Shown here: positions 52,901-64,000 of the stretch, piece after piece | Layout of the letters: each line of letters starts with the position of its first letter | How positions within the stretch are numbered: the first letter of the stretch is position 1 | DNA from: Colletes latitarsis | Taxonomy: Eukaryota > Arthropoda > Insecta > Hymenoptera > Colletidae | NCBI RefSeq assembly: GCF_051014445.1 | Contig: NW_027488370.1 | Span: 13,702,001 to 13,766,000, forward strand | Length of the DNA: 64,000 bases | Direction: 5' to 3' | Notes under the pieces: generated by a model | Told to the model about the DNA's origin: nothing | The model's database searches: none | What the model saw: only the letters and a program-made list of their open reading frames with translations | Translations under genes and position numbers: made by a program

Positions 52901-54034
52901 CTATGTGATCCAAACCAGAAAAAACCCAGGATCCGTTCAACAAGAATGTGAAGAATGCGAAAGTATGAGTCTGATGAGTGAAAATCCCAGGCCTAACCTA
53001 GACCTAACATGCGTTCTCCTCTAAAATATTGATCGAAACCTGGTTTAATCGACTGTTTCAGTGTGGTACCACATTACTATGTGATCCAAACCAGAAAATA
53101 ACCCAGGATCTGTTCAACGAGTATGTGAAGTGTGCGAAAGTATGAGTCTGATGAGGTCAAATCCCAGACCTATCCCAGACCTAACCTGCGTTATCCTCTA
53201 AAATTTTGATCGAAACCAGGTTTAATTGACCGTTTCAGTGTGGTACCACATTACTACGTGATCCAAACCAGAAAAAACCCAGGATCCGTTCAACAAGTAT
53301 GTGAAGAATGCGAAAGTATGAGTCTGATGAGTGAAAATCCCAGGCCTAACCTAGACCTAACATGCGTTATCCTCTAAAATATTGATCGAAACCTGGTTTA
53401 ATCGACTGTTTCAGTGTGGTACCACATTACTATGTGATCCAAACCAGAAAATAACCCAGGATCTGTTCAAGGAGTATGTGAAGTGTTGCGAAAGTACGAG
53501 CCTGATGAGAGCAAATCCCAGACCATTCCCAGACCTAACTTGCGTTATCCTCTAAAATATTGATCGAAACCAGGTTTAATCGACTGTTTCAGTGTGGTAC
53601 CACATTACTACGTGATCCAAACCAGAAAAAACCCCGGATCTAGCCATCAAGTATGAGAAATATGCGAAAGAATGAGCCTGATGAGAGCAAATCCCAGACC
53701 TAACCTAGACCTTACATGCGTTATCCTCTAAAATATTGAGCGAAACCAGGTTTAATGGACTGTTTCAGTGTGGTACCACACTACTACGTGATCCAAACCA
53801 GAAAAAACCCAGGATCTGTTCAACAAGTGTGTGAAAAACGCGAAAGTATGAGCCTGATGAGGGCAAATCCCAGACATATCCCAGACCTAACTTGCGTTAT
53901 CCTCTAAAATATTCATCGAAACCAGGTTTAATTGACAGTTTCAGTGTGGTACCACATTACTACGTGATCCAATCCAGAAATAGCCCAGGATCTAGCCATG
54001 AAGTATGAGAAATATGCGAAAGTATGAGCCTGAC
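49983..54034 (+). repeat. 4052-bp tandem duplication, copy 2 (23 monomers)
   Basis: This copy follows copy 1 directly. The junction lies in the segment gagggcaaatcccaggcc and the following cctaa motif, which is shared at 45931, 49983 and 54035. No base differences were noticed in the lines compared. It is either very recent or possibly an assembly duplication. Confidence 0.9.
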
Positions 54035-54715
54035 GAGGGCAAATCCCAGGCCTAACCTAGACCTAACATGAATTATTCTCTAAAATATTGATCGAAACCA
54101 GGTTTAATTGACTGTTTCAGTGTGGTCCCACATTACTACGTGATCCAAACCAGAAAAAACCCAGGATCCGTTCAACAAGTATGTGAAGAATGCGAAAGTA
54201 TGAGTCTGATGAGTGAAAATCCCAGACCTAACCTAGACCTAACATGCGTTATCCTCAAAAATATTGACGAAACCTGGTTTAATCGACTGTTTCAGTGTGG
54301 TACCACATTACTATGTGATCCAAACCAGAAAATAACCCAGGATCCGTTCAACGAGTATGTGAAGTGTGCGAAAGTATGAGTCTGATGAGGTCAAATCCCA
54401 GACCATTCCCTGACTTAACTTGCGTTATCCTCTAAAATATTGATCGAAACCAGGTTTAATCGACTGTTTCAGTGTGGTACCACATTACTACGTGATCCAA
54501 ACCAGAAAAAAACCAGGATCTAGCCATCAAGTATGTGAAGAATGCGAAGGTATGAGTCTGATGAGTGAAAATCCCAGGCCTAACCTAGACCTAACATGGG
54601 TTATCCTCTAAAATATTGATCCAAACCAGGTTTAATGGACTGTTTCAGCGTGGTACCACACTACTACGTGTTCCAAACCAGAAAAAACCCAGGATCTGTT
54701 CAACAAGTATGTGAA

Positions 54716-54902
54716 AAACGCGAAAGTATGAGCCTGATGAGGGCAAATCCAAGACCTATCCCAGACCTAACTTGCGTTGTCCTCTAAGATATTGATGGAA
54801 ACCAGGTTTAATTGACTGTTTCAGTGTTGTACTTCATTACTACGTGATGCAATCCAGAAAAAGCCCAGGATGTAGCCATGAAGTATGAGAAATATGCGAA
54901 AG
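54716..54902 (+). repeat. Short conversion-like tract in one monomer
   Basis: On both sides the sequence matches 18.2-18.4 kb at offset 36481. Between about 54751 and 54881 it instead carries the variants of the monomer five units downstream (19.12-19.30 kb, also locally at 55.6 kb). Length is unchanged, so a patch was copied without crossover. The maximum tract is about 54716-54902. Confidence 0.8.
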
Positions 54903-55806
54903 AATGAGCCTGATGACAGCAAATCCCAGACCTGACCTAGACCTAACATGAATTATTCTCTAAAATATTGATCGAAACCAGGTTTAATTGACTGTTTCAG
55001 TGTGGTCCCACATTACTACGTGATCCAAACCAGAAAAAACCCAGGATCCGTTCAACAAGTATGTGAAGAATGCGAAAGTATGAGTCTGATGAGTGAAAAT
55101 CCCAGGCCTAACCTAGACCTAACATGCGTTATCCTCAAAAATATTGATCGAAACCTGGTTTAATCGTCTGTTTCAGTGTGGTACCACATTACTATGTGAT
55201 CCAAACCAGAAAATAACCCAGGATCTGTTCAACGAGTATGTGACGTGTGCGAAAGTATGAGTCTGATGAGGTCTAATGCCAGACCAATCCCAGACTTAAC
55301 TTGCGTTATCCTCTAAAATATTGATCGAAACCAGGTTTAATCGACTGTTTCAGTGTGGTTCCACATTACTACGTGATCCAAACCAGAAAAAACCCAGGAT
55401 CCGTTCAACAGGTATGTGAAGACTGCGAAAGTATGAGTCTGATGAGTGAAAATCCCAGACCTAACCTAGACCTAACATGCGTTATCCTCTAAAATATTGA
55501 TCCAAACCAGGTATAATGGACTGTTTCAGTGTGGTACCACACTACTACGTGATCCAAACCAGAAAAAACCCAGGATCTGTTCAACAAGTATGTGAGAAAC
55601 GCGAAAGTATGAGCCTGATGAGGGCAAATCCAAGACCTATCCCAGACCTAACTTGCGTTGTCCTCTAAGATATTGATGGAAACCAGGTTTAATTGACTGT
55701 TTCAGTGTTGTACTTCATTACTACGTGATGCAATCCAGAAAAAGCCCAGGATGTAGCCATGAAGTATGAGAAATATGCGAAAGTATGAGCCTGATGAGGG
55801 CAAATC

Positions 55807-55839
55807 CTAGACCTAACCCAGACCTAACCTAGACCTAAC
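55807..55839 (+). repeat. Triplicated 11-bp CCTAA-like motif at a deletion junction
   Basis: Three tandem copies of YYAGACCTAAC lie at 55807-55817, 55818-55828 and 55829-55839, where normal monomers have two. The left two match about 19326-19346 and the right two match about 19854-19875. This indicates an exchange that paired the second copy with the first copy of another monomer, removing three monomers but adding one motif. Confidence 0.85.
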
Positions 55840-58800
55840 TTCCGTTATCCTCTAAAATATTGATCCAAACCAGGTTTCATTGACTGTTTCAGTGTGGTAC
55901 CACACTACTTCGTGATCCAAACCAGAAAAAACCCAGGATCTGTTCAACAAGTATGTGAAAAACGCGAAACTGTGAGCCTGATGAGGGCAAATCTTAGACC
56001 TAACCCAGACCTAAGATGCGTTACCCTCTAAAATATTTATCCAGACGAGGTTTCATTGAATGTTTCAATGTGGTACCACTTTACTACGTGATCCAATCCA
56101 GAAATAGGCCAGGATCTAGCCATGAAGTATGAGAAATATGCGAAAGTAAGAGCCTGATTAGGGCAAATCCTAGACCTATCCCAGACCTAACTTGCGTTAT
56201 CCTCTAAAATATTGATCGAATCCAGGTTAAATTGACTGTTTCAGCGTGGTACCACATTACTACGTGACACAATCCAGAAACAGCCCAGCATCTAGCCATG
56301 AAGTATGAGAAATATGCGAAAGAATGAGCCTGATGAGAGCAAATCCCAGACCTAACCTTGACCTAACATGAATTATTCTCTAAAATATTGATCGAAACCT
56401 GGTTTAATCGACTGTTTCAGTGTGGTACCACATTACTATGTGATCCAAACCAGAAAATAACCCAGGATCTGTTCAACGAGTACGTGAAGTGTGCGAAAGT
56501 ATGAGTCTGATGAGGTCAAATCCCAGACCTATCCCAGACCTAACTTGCGTTATACTCTAAAATTTTGATCGAAACCAGGTTTAATTGACCGTTTCAGTGT
56601 GGTACCACATTACTACGTGATCCAAACCAGAAAAAACCCAGGATCAGTTCAACAAGTATGTGAAGAATGCGAAAGTATGAGCCTGATGAGGGCAAATCCC
56701 AGACCTATCCCAGACCTAACTTGCGTTATCCTCTAAAATATTGATCGAAACCAGGTTTAATTGACCGTTTCAGTGTGGTACCACATTACTACGTGTTCCA
56801 AACCAGAAAAAACCCAGGATCCGTTCAACAAGTATGTGAAGAATGCGAAAGTATGAGTCTGATGAGTGAAAATCCCAGGCCTAACCTGGACCTAACATGC
56901 GTTATCCTCTAAAATATTGATCGAAACCTGGTTTAATCGACTGTTTCAGTGTGGTACCACATTACTATGTGATCCAAACCAGAAAATAACCCAGGATCTA
57001 GCCATCAAGTATGAGAAATATGCGAAAGAATGCGCCTGATGAGAGCAAATCCCAGACCTAACCTAGACCTTACATGCGTTATCCTTTAAAATATTGATCG
57101 AAACCTGGTTTAATCGACTGTTTCAGTGTGGTACCACATTACTATGTGATCCAAACCAGAAAATAACCCAGGATCTGTTCAACGAGTACGTGAAGTGTGC
57201 GAAAGTATGAGTCTGATGAGGTCAAATCCCAGACCATTCCCAGACCTAACTTGCGTTATCCTCTAAAATATTGATCGAAACCAGATTTAATCGACTGTTT
57301 CAGTGTGGTACCACATTACTACGTGATCCAAACCAGAAAAAACCCAGGTTCTAGCCATCAAGTATGAGAAATATGCGAAAGAATGCGCCTGATGAGAGCA
57401 AATCCCAGACCTAACCTAGACCTTACATGCGTTATCCTTTAAAATATTGAGCGAAACCAGGTTTAATGGACTGTTTCAGTGTGGTACCACATTACTTCGT
57501 GATACAATCCAGAAACAGCCCAGGATCTAGCCTTGAAGTATGAGAAATATGCGAAAGTATGAGCCTGATGAGGGCAAATCCTAGACCTAACCCAGACCTA
57601 ACATGCGTTATCCTCTAAAATATTTATCAAGACCAGGTTTAATTGATTGTTTCAGTGTGGTCCCACATTACTACGTGATCCAAACCAGAAAAAACCCAGG
57701 ATCTGTTCAACATGTATGAGAAATATGCGAAAGAATGAGCCTGATGTGGGCAAATCCCAGACCTAACCTAGACCTAACATGAATTATTCTCTAAAATATT
57801 GATCGAAACCAGGTTTAATTGACTGTTTCAGTGTGGTCCCACATTACTACGTGATCCAAACAAGAAATAACCCAGGATCCGTTCAACAAGTATGTGAAGA
57901 ATACGAAAGTATGAGTCTGATGAGTGAAAATCCCAGGCCTAACCTAGACCTAACATGCGTTATCCTCTAAAATATTGATCCAAACCAGGTTTAATGGACT
58001 GTTTCAGCGTGGTACCACACTACTAAGTGATCCAAACCAGAAAAAACCCAGGATCTGTTCAACAAGTATGTGAAAAACGCGAAAGTATGAGCCTGATGAG
58101 GGCAAATCCCAGACATATCCCAGACCTAACTTGCGTTGTCCTGTAAGATATTGATGGAAACCAGGTTTAATTGACTGTTTCAGTGTTGTACTTCATTACT
58201 ACGTGATGCAATCCAGAAGAAGCCCAGGATCTAGCCATCAAGTATGAGAAATATGCGAAAGAATGAGCCTGATGAGAGCAAATCCCAGACCTGACCTAGA
58301 CCTAACATGAATTATTCTCTAAAATATTGATCGAAACCAGGTTTAATTGACTGTTTCAGTGTGGTCCCACATTACTACGTGATCCAAACCAGAAAAAACC
58401 CAGGATCCGTTCAACAAGTATGTGAAGAATGCGAAAGTATGAGTCTGATGAGTGAAAATCCCAGGCCTAACCTAGACCTAACATGCGTTATCCTCAAAAA
58501 TATTGATCGAAACCTGGTTTAATCGACTGTTTCAGTGTGGTACCACATTACTATGTGATCCAAATCAGAAAATAACCCAGGATCTGTTCAACGAGTATGT
58601 GAAGTGTGCGAAAGTATGAGTCTGATGATATCAAATCCCAGGCCAATCCCAGACCTAACTTGCGTTATCCTTTAAAATATTTATCAAGGCCAGGTTTAAT
58701 TGATTGTTTCAGTGTGGTCCCACATTACTACGTGATCCAAACCAGAAAAAACCCAGGATCTGTTCAACAAGTATGTGAAAAACGTGAAAGTATGAGCCTG

Positions 58801-61800
58801 ATGAGAGCAAATCCCAGACATATCCCAGACATAACTTGCGTTGTCCTCTAAGATATTGATGGAAACCAGGTTTAATTGACTATTTCAGTGTTGTACTTCA
58901 TTGCTACGTGATGCAATCCAGAAGAAGCCCAGGATCTAGCCATCAAGTATGAGAAATATGCGAAAGAATGAGCCTGATGAGAGCAAATCCCAGACCTGAC
59001 CTAGACCTAACATGAATTATTCTCTAAAATATTGATCGAAACCACGTTTAATTGACTGTTTCAGTGTGGTCCCACATTACTACGTGATCCAAACCAGAAA
59101 AAACCCAGGATCCGTTCAACAAGTATGTAAAGAATGCGAAAGTATGAGTCTGATGAGTGAAAATCCCAGGCCTAACCTAGACCTAACATGCGTTATCCTC
59201 AAAAATATTGATCGACACCTGGTTTAATCGACTGTTTCAGTGTGGTACCACATTACTATGTGATCCAGACCAGAAAATAACCCAGGATCTGTTCAACGAG
59301 TATGTGAAGTGTGCGAAAGTATGAGTCTGATGATGTCAAATCCCAGACCAATCCCAGACTTAACTTGCGTTATCCTCTAAAATATTGATCGAAACCAGGT
59401 TTAATCGACTGTTTCAGTGTGGTACCACATTACTACGTGATCCAAACCAGAAAAAACCCACGATCCATTCAACAAGTATGTGAAGACTGCGAAAGTATGA
59501 GTCTGATGAGTGAAAATCCCCGACCTAACCTAGACCTAACATGCGTTATCCTCTAAAATATTGGTCCAAACCAGGTATAATGGACTGTTTCAGTGTGGTA
59601 CCACACTACTACGTGATCCAAACCAGAAAAAACCCAGGATCTGTTCAACAAGTATGTGAAAAACGCGAAAGTATGAGCCTGATGAGGGCAAATCCAAGAC
59701 CTATCCCAGACCTAACTTGCGTTGTCCTCTAAGATATTGATGGAAACCAGGTTTAACTGACTGTTTCAGTGTTGTACTTCATTACTACGTGATGCAATCC
59801 AGAAGAAGCCCAGGATCTACCCATCAAGTATGAGAAATATGCGAAAGAATGAGCCTGATGTGGGCAAATCCCAGACCTAACCTAGACCTAACATGAATTA
59901 TTCTCCAAAATATTGATCGAAACCAGGTTTAATTGACTGTTTCAGTGTGGTCCCACATTACTACGTGATCCAAACCAGAAATAACCCAGGATCCGTTCAA
60001 CAAGTATGTGAAGAATGCGAAAGTATGAGTCTGATGAGTGAAAATCCCAGGCCTAACCTAGACCTAACATGCGTTATCCTCTAAAATATTGATCCAAACC
60101 AGGTTTAATGGACTGTTTCAGCGTGGTACCACATTACTATGTGATCCAAACCAGAAAATAACCCAGGATCCGTTCAACGAGTATGTGAAGTGTGCGAAAG
60201 TATGAGTCTGATGAGGTCAAATCCCAGACCATTCCCTGACTTAACTTGCGTTATCCTCTAAAATATTGATCGAAACCAGGTTTAATCGACTGTTTCAGTG
60301 TGGTACCACATTACTACGTGATCCAAACCAGAAAAAAACCAGGATCTAGCCATCAAGTATGTGAAGAATGCGAAGGTATGAGTCTGATGAGTGAAAATCC
60401 CAGGCCTAACCTAGACCTAACATGGGTTATCCTCTAAAATATTGATCCAAACCAGGTTTAATGGACTGTTTCAGCGTGGTACCACACTACTACGTGTTCC
60501 AAACCAGAAAAAACCCAGGATCTGTTCAACAAGTATGTGAAAAACGCGAAAGTATGAGCCTGATGAGGGCAAATCCCAGACATATCCCAGACCTAACTTG
60601 CGTTGTCCTCTAAGATATTGATGGAAACCAGGGTTAATTGACTGTTTCAGTGTTGTACTTCGTTACTACCTGATGCAATCCAGAAACACCCCAGGATCTA
60701 GCCATGAAGTATGTGAAATATGCGAAAGTATGAGCCTGATGAGGGCAAATCCTAGACCTAACCCAAACCTAACATGAATTATTCTCTAAAATATTGATCG
60801 AAACCAGGTTTAATTGACTGTTTCAGTGTGGTCCCACATTACTACGTGATCCAAACCAGAAAAAACCCAGGATCCGTTCAACAAGAATGTGAAGAATGCG
60901 AAGTTATGAGTCCGATGAGTGAAAATCCCAGGCCTAAACTAGACCTAACATGCGTTATCCTCAAAAATATTGATCGAAACCTGGTTTAATCGACTGTTTC
61001 AGAGTGGTACCACATTACTATGTGATCCAAACCAGAAAATAACCCAGGATCCGTTCAACAAGTATGTTAAAACTGCGACAGTATGACCCTGATGACGGCA
61101 AATCCCAGGCCTAACCTAGACCTAACATGCGTTGTCCTCTAGAATATTGATGGAAACCAGGTTTAACTGACTGTTTCTGTGTTGCACTTCATTACTACGT
61201 GATGCAATCCAGAAACACCCCAGGATCTAGCCATGAAGTATGTGAAATATGCGAAAGTATGAGCCTGATGAGGGCAAATCCTAGACCTAACCCAAACCTA
61301 ACATGCGTTATCCTCTAAAATATTTATCAAGAGCAGGTTTAATTGAATGTTTCAGTGTGGTACCACATTACTACGCGAACCAAACCAGAAAAAACCCAGG
61401 ATCCGTTCAACAAGTATGTGAAGAATGCGAAAGTATGAGTCTGATCAGTGAAAATCTCAGGCCTTACCTAGACCTAACTTGCGTTGTCCTCTAAAATATT
61501 GTTGGAAACCAGGTTTCATTGACTGTTTCAGTGTGGTACCACACTACTTCGTGATCCAAACCAGAGAAAGTCCAGGATCTGTTCAAGAAGTATGTGAAAA
61601 ACGCTAAACTGTGAGCCTGATGAGGGCAAATCTTAGACCTAACCCAGACCTAAGATGCGTTATCCTCTAAAATATTTATCCAGACCAGGTTTCATTGAAT
61701 GTTTCAGTGTGGTACCACTTTACTACCTGATACAATCCAGAAACAGCCCAGGATCTAGCCATGAAGTATGAGAAATATCCTAACATGCGTTATCCTCTAA

Positions 61801-64000
61801 AATATTTATCAAGAAAAGGTTTCATTGAATGTTTCAGTGTGGTACCACATTACTACGTGAACCAAACCAGAAAAAACCCAGGATCCGTTCAACAAGTATG
61901 TTAAAACTGCCACAGTATGACTCTGATGAGGGCAAATCCCAGGCCTAACGTAGACCTAACATGCGTTGTCCTCTAGAATATTGATGGAAACCAGGTTTCA
62001 TTGACTGTTTCAGTGTTGCACTTCATTACTACAGAATGCAATCCAGAAAAAGCCCAGGATCTAGCCATCAAGTATGAGAAATATGCGAAAGAATGAGCCT
62101 GATGAGAGCAAATCCCAGACCTAACCTAGACCTAACATGAATTATTCTCTAAAATATTGATCGAAGCCAGGTTTAATTGACTGTTTCAGCGTGGTACCAC
62201 ATTACTACGTGATACAATCCAGAAACAGCCCAGGATCTAGCCATGAAGTATGAGAAATATGCGAAAGAATGAGCCTGATGAGAGCAAATCCCAGACCTAA
62301 CCTAGACCTAACATGAATTATTCTCTAAAATATTGATCGAAACCAGGTTTAATTGACTGTTTCAGCGTGGTACCACATTACTACGTGACGCAACCCAGAA
62401 AAAGCCCAGGATCTAGCCATCAAGTATGAGAAATATGCGAAAGAATGAGCCTGATGAGAGCAAATCCCAGACCTAACCTAGACCTAACATGCGTTATCCT
62501 CTAAAATATTGAGCGAAACCAGGTTTAATGGACTGCTTCAGTGACGTACCACACTACTTCGTGATCCAAACCAGAAAAAGCCCAGGATCTGTTCAACAAG
62601 TATGTGAAAAACGCTAAACTGTGAGCCTGATGAGGGCAAATGTTAGACCTAACCCAGACATAAGATGCGTTATCCTCTAAAATATTTATCCAGACCAGGT
62701 TTCATTGAATGTTTCAGTGTGGTACCTCTTTACTACGTGATCCAATCCAGAAATAGCCCAGAATCTAGCCATGAAGTATGAGAAATATGCGAAAGTAAGA
62801 GCCTGATGAGGGCAAATCCTAGACCTATCCCAGACCTAACTTGCGTTATCCTCTAAAATATTGATCGAAACCAGGTTTAATTGACTGTTTCAGCGTGGTA
62901 CCTCATTACTACGTGATCCAATCCAGAAACAGCCCAGGATCTAGCCATGAAGTATGAGAAATATGCGAAAGTATGAGCCTGATGAGGGCAAATCCTAGAC
63001 CTAACCCAGACCTAACATGCGTTACCCTCTAAAATATTTATCAAGATCAGGTTTAATTGATTGTATCAGTGTGGTCCCACATTACTACGTGATCCAAACC
63101 AGAAAAAACCCAGGATCTGTTCAACATGTATGAGAAATATGCGAAAGAATGAGCCTGATGAGAGCAAATCCCAGACCTAAGTTAGACCTAACATGAATTA
63201 TTCTCTAAAATATTGATCGAAACCAGGTTTACTTGACTGTTTCAGTGTGGTCCCACATTACTACGTGATCCATACCAGAAAAAACCCAGGATCTGTTCAA
63301 CAAGTATGTGAAAAACGCGAAAGTATGAGTCTGATGAGGTCAAATCCCAGACCTATCCCAGACTTAACTTGCGTTATCCTCTGAAATATTGATCGAAACC
63401 AGGCTTAATCGACTGTTTCAGCGTGGTGCCACATTACTACGTGATACAATCCAGAATCAGCCCAGGATCTAGCCATGAAGTATGAGAAATATGCGAAAGT
63501 ATGAGCCTGAAGAGGGCAAATCCTAGACCTAACCCAAACCTAACATGCGTTATCCTCTAAAATATTTATCAAGACCAGGTTTAATTGAATGTTTCAGTGT
63601 GGTACCACATTACTACGTGATCCAAACCAGAAAAAACCCAGGATCTGTTCAACATGTATGAGAAATATACGAAAGAATGAGCCTGATGTGGGCAAATCCC
63701 AGACCTAACCTAGACCTAACATGAATTATTCGTTAAAATATTGATCGAAACCAGGTTTTATTGACTGTTTCAGTGTGGTCCCACATTACTACGTGATCCA
63801 AACCAGAAATAACCCAGGATCCGTTCAACAAGTATGTGAAGAATGCGAAAGTATGAGTCTGATGAGTGAAAATCCCAGGCCTAACCTAGACCTAACATGC
63901 GTTATCCTCTAAAATATTGATCCAAACCAGGTTTAATGGACTGTTTCAGCGTGGTACCACACTACTACGTGATCCAAACCAGAAAAAACCCAGGATCTGT

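Larger units (their letters stand above)
45409..64000 (+). repeat. Right arm of the ~176-bp satellite array, about 105 monomers
   Basis: The same satellite continues in the same orientation and phase after the LINE, to the end of the window. It comprises a short lead-in (45409-45930), a 4052-bp tandem duplication (45931-54034) and a mosaic block (54035-64000). Open frames of 62-85 codons are again repeat by-products. No gene is seen. Confidence 0.97.
54035..64000 (+). repeat. Mosaic higher-order block related to the left arm
   Basis: Segments are collinear with the left arm at changing offsets: about 52790-55817 with 16309-19336 (offset 36481), 55829-56995 with 19865-21031 (offset 35964), and roughly 57.5-60.1 kb with 31.4-33.97 kb (offset 26152). 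Then 60141-60670 matches 54315-54844, and 61070 to the end matches 34.9-37.8 kb (offset 26159). The switches fall in conserved cores and within monomers, as expected from repeated unequal exchange. Confidence 0.8.

Noticed and set aside
1..64000. CRISPR array
   Set aside because: The repeated unit is about 176 bp with no short repeats separated by unique spacers. All parts of the unit are repeated.
1..64000. Tandem gene family or rDNA spacer
   Set aside because: No rRNA or tRNA sequence was recognised and no conserved reading frame exists across monomers. A satellite is the simpler explanation.

Overview
The window is almost entirely one head-to-tail satellite DNA array with a unit of about 176 bp. 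It holds roughly 350 monomers (about 245 left and 105 right of a single interruption), all in the same orientation. The interruption, at 43171-45408, is a GC-rich, 5'-truncated non-LTR retrotransposon (LINE). I see no host gene, tRNA, rRNA or CRISPR array. A long satellite with higher-order structure, a LINE resembling the R1 clade with a terminal A-rich tract, and the absence of any bacterial signal point to a eukaryote, most likely an arthropod and probably an insect. This would be centromeric, pericentromeric or other heterochromatic DNA. I do not recognise the satellite family, and the species and chromosomal location are inference.

Layout. The left arm (1-43170) is built from nested tandem duplications of multi-monomer blocks: 2181-5704 / 5705-8874 (20 and 18 monomers), 10459-15743 / 15744-21558 (30 and 33 monomers), and 17758-27040 / 27041-37027 (about 9.3 and 10.0 kb). 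The region from 1 also recurs at 10219 and 15504. A more mixed block, 37028-43170, leads to the LINE. The right arm (45409-64000) has a 4052-bp tandem duplication (45931-49982 / 49983-54034, no differences seen in spot checks). It then has a mosaic block, 54035-64000, stitched from segments collinear with the left arm. Two monomer classes (A, with a gttcaac core; B, with a tagccat core) and many A/B hybrids are interspersed.

The LINE keeps the RT domain from just before the GK-FER segment, the YADD catalytic box, and a C-terminal CCHC knuckle. It has one in-frame TAG, a 3' UTR with four successive hairpins, and an A-rich tail. A 14-bp target-site duplication flanks it, lying in a satellite segment that resembles the insect telomeric CCTAA repeat. 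The element is inactive and occurs once. The satellite is shaped by unequal crossover and conversion, and the LINE is a late insertion into it.
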